Shown here: positions 6,385 to 7,975 of the stretch, in pieces
Layout: every line of letters begins with the position of its first letter
Position numbering within the stretch: position 1 is the first letter of the stretch
Assembly (NCBI GenBank): GCA_030611905.1
Contig: JAUWOX010000042.1
Coordinates: forward strand, 1 to 7,975
DNA from: a bacterium
GTDB lineage: Bacteria; Patescibacteriota; JABMPQ01; JAQVVF01
DNA length: 7,975 bases
Direction of reading: 5' to 3'
Notes under the pieces: model-generated
Database searches by the model: none
What the model saw: only the letters and a program-made list of their open reading frames with translations
What the model was told of the DNA's origin: nothing
Position numbers and translations under genes: made by a program

Positions 6385-6385
6385 A

Positions 6386-6414
6386 TTGACTTCCAAATAC
6401 ATAAATATTATAAT
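6386..6414 (+). promoter_or_regulatory. Strong promoter of the 205-aa gene, with palindromic -10
   Basis: TTGACT (6386-6391), 17-bp spacer, perfect TATAAT (6409-6414). Start of transcription would be near 6421, about 13 nt before the ATG. The -10 is inside a perfect 12-bp palindrome ATATTATAATAT (6405-6416). The divergent ruvA -35 (6379-6384) ends one base before this -35, so the two promoters should interfere or be controlled together. Confidence 0.8.
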
Positions 6415-6434
6415 ATGTAAAAGACTCAAAAATT

Positions 6435-7052
6435 ATGAGAAGCAAAGAAAATATACATCCAAAAGAATCAAAAGAACAAGAAGATAATTCTATCAATCTA
6501 TCTTTTGATCGAAAAACCTATGATGAAATCTGCGAACTCCGCCAATCACTAGAAAAAATTACTGGGCAAGAAATAGAGGGCTTTAAGAAAATACTCGACC
6601 AAGCCCTTAGTTTTTATAAATTCTATCTAGATACAGTAATAATCCCACCGCAACAAGAATTACACATCACTGGAACCACTAATAAACAACAAGCTCAATA
6701 TTATGTTACCCCCAAAGAAACACCAAAACCACAGCTTGTAAAAAAAATTAGTCCCCCACCAACAGAACAAGAGCCTGCATCCGCTTATAAAGAAATATCT
6801 ATGCCATATAGCTCTACAGCCATTAATACAATCCACGAACTTAAACAAATTTTGGAACAAGCGACAGGTCAAAAAACAACTGGATTTGAAAGATTAGCTT
6901 CGACGGCTCTTATATTCTATAAACTCTACATGGACACAATACTAATCCCCGAAGAACAACTTGAACTACATATTACTGGCGGCACAGCTCAAGATGCAGA
7001 ATATTACACTACCAGAAAAAATAAACCAAAACTCCGTCTAATAAAAAAATAA
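6435..7052 (+). CDS. Internally duplicated 205-aa protein, possibly ribbon-helix-helix-like
   Basis: A soluble protein made of two copies of an 85-residue unit (20-104 and 121-205), roughly half identical, joined by a proline/glutamate-rich linker (about 105-120). Each unit reads: a short strand-like segment (INLSF or ISMPY), a helix with ELRQSLE or ELKQILE, a TGQ turn, a second helix with GF...AL.FYK.Y.DT, a strand ELHITG, then a YY pair and a basic tail ending in KK. The strand-helix-helix order, with a small turn before ..AL.FYK.Y, resembles ribbon-helix-helix DNA-binding proteins; this is inference, as no specific DNA-contact residues are recognisable. If right, two units in one chain could act as a built-in dimer. 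It has a strong promoter, almost no leader and no Shine-Dalgarno sequence. It could instead be a structural or nucleoid-associated protein. Confidence 0.8.
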   Translation: MRSKENIHPKESKEQEDNSINLSFDRKTYDEICELRQSLEKITGQEIEGFKKILDQALSFYKFYLDTVIIPPQQELHITGTTNKQQAQYYVTPKETPKPQLVKKISPPPTEQEPASAYKEISMPYSSTAINTIHELKQILEQATGQKTTGFERLASTALIFYKLYMDTILIPEEQLELHITGGTAQDAEYYTTRKNKPKLRLIKK

Positions 7053-7062
7053 TCAAAAGGTC

Positions 7063-7091
7063 TTGTCAAAATGATCAATTAAGGATAAAAT
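7063..7091 (+). promoter_or_regulatory. Promoter of rpsT
   Basis: TTGTCA (7063-7068), 17-bp spacer, TAAAAT (7086-7091); transcription would start near 7098 with a leader of about 31 nt lacking a Shine-Dalgarno sequence. No terminator separates it from the upstream 205-aa gene, so read-through is also possible. Confidence 0.65.
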
Positions 7092-7128
7092 ATTTCTAAG
7101 TCTAATTTTAATACTTAACTTTACTATC

Positions 7129-7416
7129 ATGCCAATAAAACAAGCCGCCAAAAAAGCCCTGCGACAATCAAAGAAAAATAAAAAAGTAAATTCAGAATGG
7201 AAAGAAAAAATAAAAACCAGCATTCGAAAAATACGCGACCTTATTACAGAAGATAAGCTTGATCAGGCTGAAAAAGAACTTCCCACTCTATATAAAACCC
7301 TTGATAAAGCTGCCAAATCCAATATAATCAAAAAAAACACCGCGCGTCGTAAAAAATCACGTCTGAGCAGTGCCTTAAATAAAGCTAAGAAAGAACAAAA
7401 AAGAAAGAAAAAATAA
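7129..7416 (+). CDS. rpsT: Small ribosomal subunit protein bS20
   Basis: A 95-aa, very basic protein that binds 16S rRNA early in assembly of the 30S subunit. The family pattern is clear: the N-terminus MPIKQAAKKALRQSKKN, long amphipathic lysine-rich helices, and the C-terminal signature AAKSNIIKKNTARRKKSRLS (about 61-80), which matches the bS20 stretch with K..HKN.AAR.KSRL. Length is typical (E. coli 87 aa), with a lysine-rich end (KKEQKRKKK). It has its own promoter, no Shine-Dalgarno sequence, and a terminator 15 bp past the stop. It converges on holA; rpsT next to holA is, as I recall, a recurrent arrangement in other bacteria. Confidence 0.97.
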   Translation: MPIKQAAKKALRQSKKNKKVNSEWKEKIKTSIRKIRDLITEDKLDQAEKELPTLYKTLDKAAKSNIIKKNTARRKKSRLSSALNKAKKEQKRKKK

Positions 7417-7431
7417 TTATCTTTCCAAAAT

Positions 7432-7461
7432 AAAATGGCTTATTTAAGCCATTTTTGTTTT
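7432..7461. terminator. Bidirectional intrinsic terminator between rpsT and holA
   Basis: ATGGCTT (7435-7441) pairs with AAGCCAT (7446-7452) around a 4-nt loop; flanking A's and T's lengthen the stem. On the plus strand TTTTTGTTTT follows and ends rpsT. On the minus strand TTTTATTTT follows and can end holA about 60 nt past its stop. Confidence 0.9.
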
Positions 7462-7476
7462 ACTTTAATCAAGCCT

Positions 7477-7505
7477 AACGGCTATTATCGACGATAGTAG
7501 CCGTT
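7477..7505. repeat. Long inverted repeat 6 bp past the end of holA
   Basis: AACGGCTATTATCG (7477-7490) and CGATAGTAGCCGTT (7492-7505) are inverted copies of 14 nt with one mismatched position (G-U in RNA on one strand). A hairpin of about 12 bp with a small loop is expected. No T-run follows on either strand, so it is not a simple terminator; a REP-like element or 3'-end stabiliser is possible. Confidence 0.8.
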
Positions 7506-7522
7506 CACAATTCACAATTCAC
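7506..7522. repeat. 7-bp tandem repeat CACAATT, supplying the holA stop
   Basis: CACAATT is repeated twice and begins a third time (7506-7522), flush against the hairpin. On the minus strand the unit GTGAATT contains TGA; with a 7-bp period the stop moves through the reading frames. The last codons of holA (Glu-Leu and TGA) lie inside it. With the hairpin it may form one mobile or spreading intergenic repeat. Confidence 0.8.
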
Positions 7523-7975
7523 ACACAAACTTATCTAAAGCCAAAATCGGCTCTATTCGACCACTCTTCAAATTCTGCTCTATCTCAACCAATTGTCCAT
7601 AAACATTCTTCAATTTCTTCATATCAAAATTACCCAACACTTCCAAGCATTTTTTAACAACAAAGGGATGCATCTTTGATTCCTTGGCAATCTGATATTG
7701 ATTCAAATTTTGTTCAGCTAAACTTTTTACCCGAAGCAAATTTCTAAACTGAAAATTCATCATTGATAATAAGTAGAAAATATTTTGCCCCAACTCCAAC
7801 TGCTCATGTAATAATTTCAGAGCAGTTTTTTTATCTCCTCTTCCCAAAGCATCTGTAAAATTAAAAATATTATCATCAATCTTAGCTTTTACTAACAGAT
7901 CAACATCGTCAACTGAAATCTGTTTCTTGCCCCCCTCTCCAACCATCGTATAAGCTATTAATTTATTAATCTCTT
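7512..7975 (-). CDS. holA: DNA polymerase III delta subunit, C-terminal part (runs off the window)
   Basis: The 3' portion of the clamp-loader delta subunit, which opens the sliding clamp so that it can be put on DNA. About 154 codons are visible; the frame stays open to the right edge. An ATG at 7944-7946 is internal, because EINKLIAYT just before it matches the family's helix ahead of the ..IS..DV..LV region. The C-terminal helical domain is clear: ISVDDVDLLV, then NIFNFTDALGRGDKKTALKLL, then a helix with QFRNLLRVKSL, IAKESKMHPFVVKKCLE, and the closing NLKSGRIEPILALDKF. The N-terminal AAA+-like part would lie beyond 7975. The last residues and the TGA stop fall inside a 7-bp repeat (7506-7522), so the original end may have been replaced. 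Confidence 0.92.
   Translation of the reverse strand, partial: EINKLIAYTMVGEGGKKQISVDDVDLLVKAKIDDNIFNFTDALGRGDKKTALKLLHEQLELGQNIFYLLSMMNFQFRNLLRVKSLAEQNLNQYQIAKESKMHPFVVKKCLEVLGNFDMKKLKNVYGQLVEIEQNLKSGRIEPILALDKFVCEL

Noticed and set aside
6660..6872. Minus-strand 70-codon frame inside the 205-aa gene
   Set aside because: Trp/Phe/Cys-rich product antisense to a gene with clear internal protein-level duplication.
7512..7514. UGA read as glycine, as in some Patescibacteria lineages
   Set aside because: HolA ends at this TGA at the expected family length, reading on would enter a hairpin repeat, and no other gene here needs UGA as sense.
7944..7946. ATG at 7946 as the true start of a short 144-aa gene
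   Set aside because: The frame stays open to the window edge, and the residues just before the ATG (EINKLIAYT) match the HolA family, so this is an internal methionine of a truncated gene.
1..7975. Hidden defence system, prophage or insertion sequence
   Set aside because: I found no transposase, integrase, nuclease, toxin-antitoxin pair or terminal inverted repeats with target duplication; nearly all coding space is core genes.

Overview
The window looks like a piece of a chromosome from an AT-rich Patescibacteria/CPR-type bacterium. This is an inference from several things: low GC, compact gene order, a mix of core genes with short proteins of unknown function, intergenic repeats of a kind common in such genomes (one also sits inside a FemAB-like gene), a lysine-rich tail on Lon, and almost no Shine-Dalgarno sequences. 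The standard genetic code fits: the genes end in TAA, TAG and TGA, and none needs UGA read as an amino acid.

Layout, left to right. Positions 1-1206 (minus) carry a lipoprotein with a six-fold TolB/WD40-like beta-propeller pattern, its own promoter, a strong Shine-Dalgarno sequence and an intrinsic terminator. The gene-poor stretch 1207-1621 (415 bp) holds that promoter (1260-1288), a featureless stretch (1289-1375), a decayed second copy of the lipoprotein gene's 3' end with its terminator (1376-1517), and the terminator of lon (1584-1615). Positions 1622-4138 (minus) encode a complete Lon protease behind a near-consensus promoter. A 107-aa protein of unknown function follows (4291-4614, minus). 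Then come a FemAB-type peptidoglycan aminoacyltransferase (4723-5784, minus) and ruvA (5785-6348, minus), which abut with no gap (TAGATG) and probably share a transcript that may run on into the 107-aa gene.

Divergent from ruvA is a 205-aa protein (6435-7052, plus) built from two copies of an 85-residue unit, perhaps ribbon-helix-helix-like. rpsT (bS20, 7129-7416, plus) has its own promoter. It converges on the 3' part of holA (DNA polymerase III delta, minus), which runs off the right edge. A bidirectional terminator lies between rpsT and holA, next to a hairpin and a short TGA-bearing tandem repeat that forms the end of holA.

The core genes cover protein quality control (Lon), Holliday-junction processing (RuvA), replication (HolA), translation (bS20) and cell-wall cross-bridge synthesis (FemAB). 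I see no phage, transposase, CRISPR or defence system. The most unusual content is the truncated lipoprotein duplicate, the repeat open in every frame inside the FemAB gene, the repeat that puts a stop in every frame at the end of holA, and the internally duplicated 205-aa protein.
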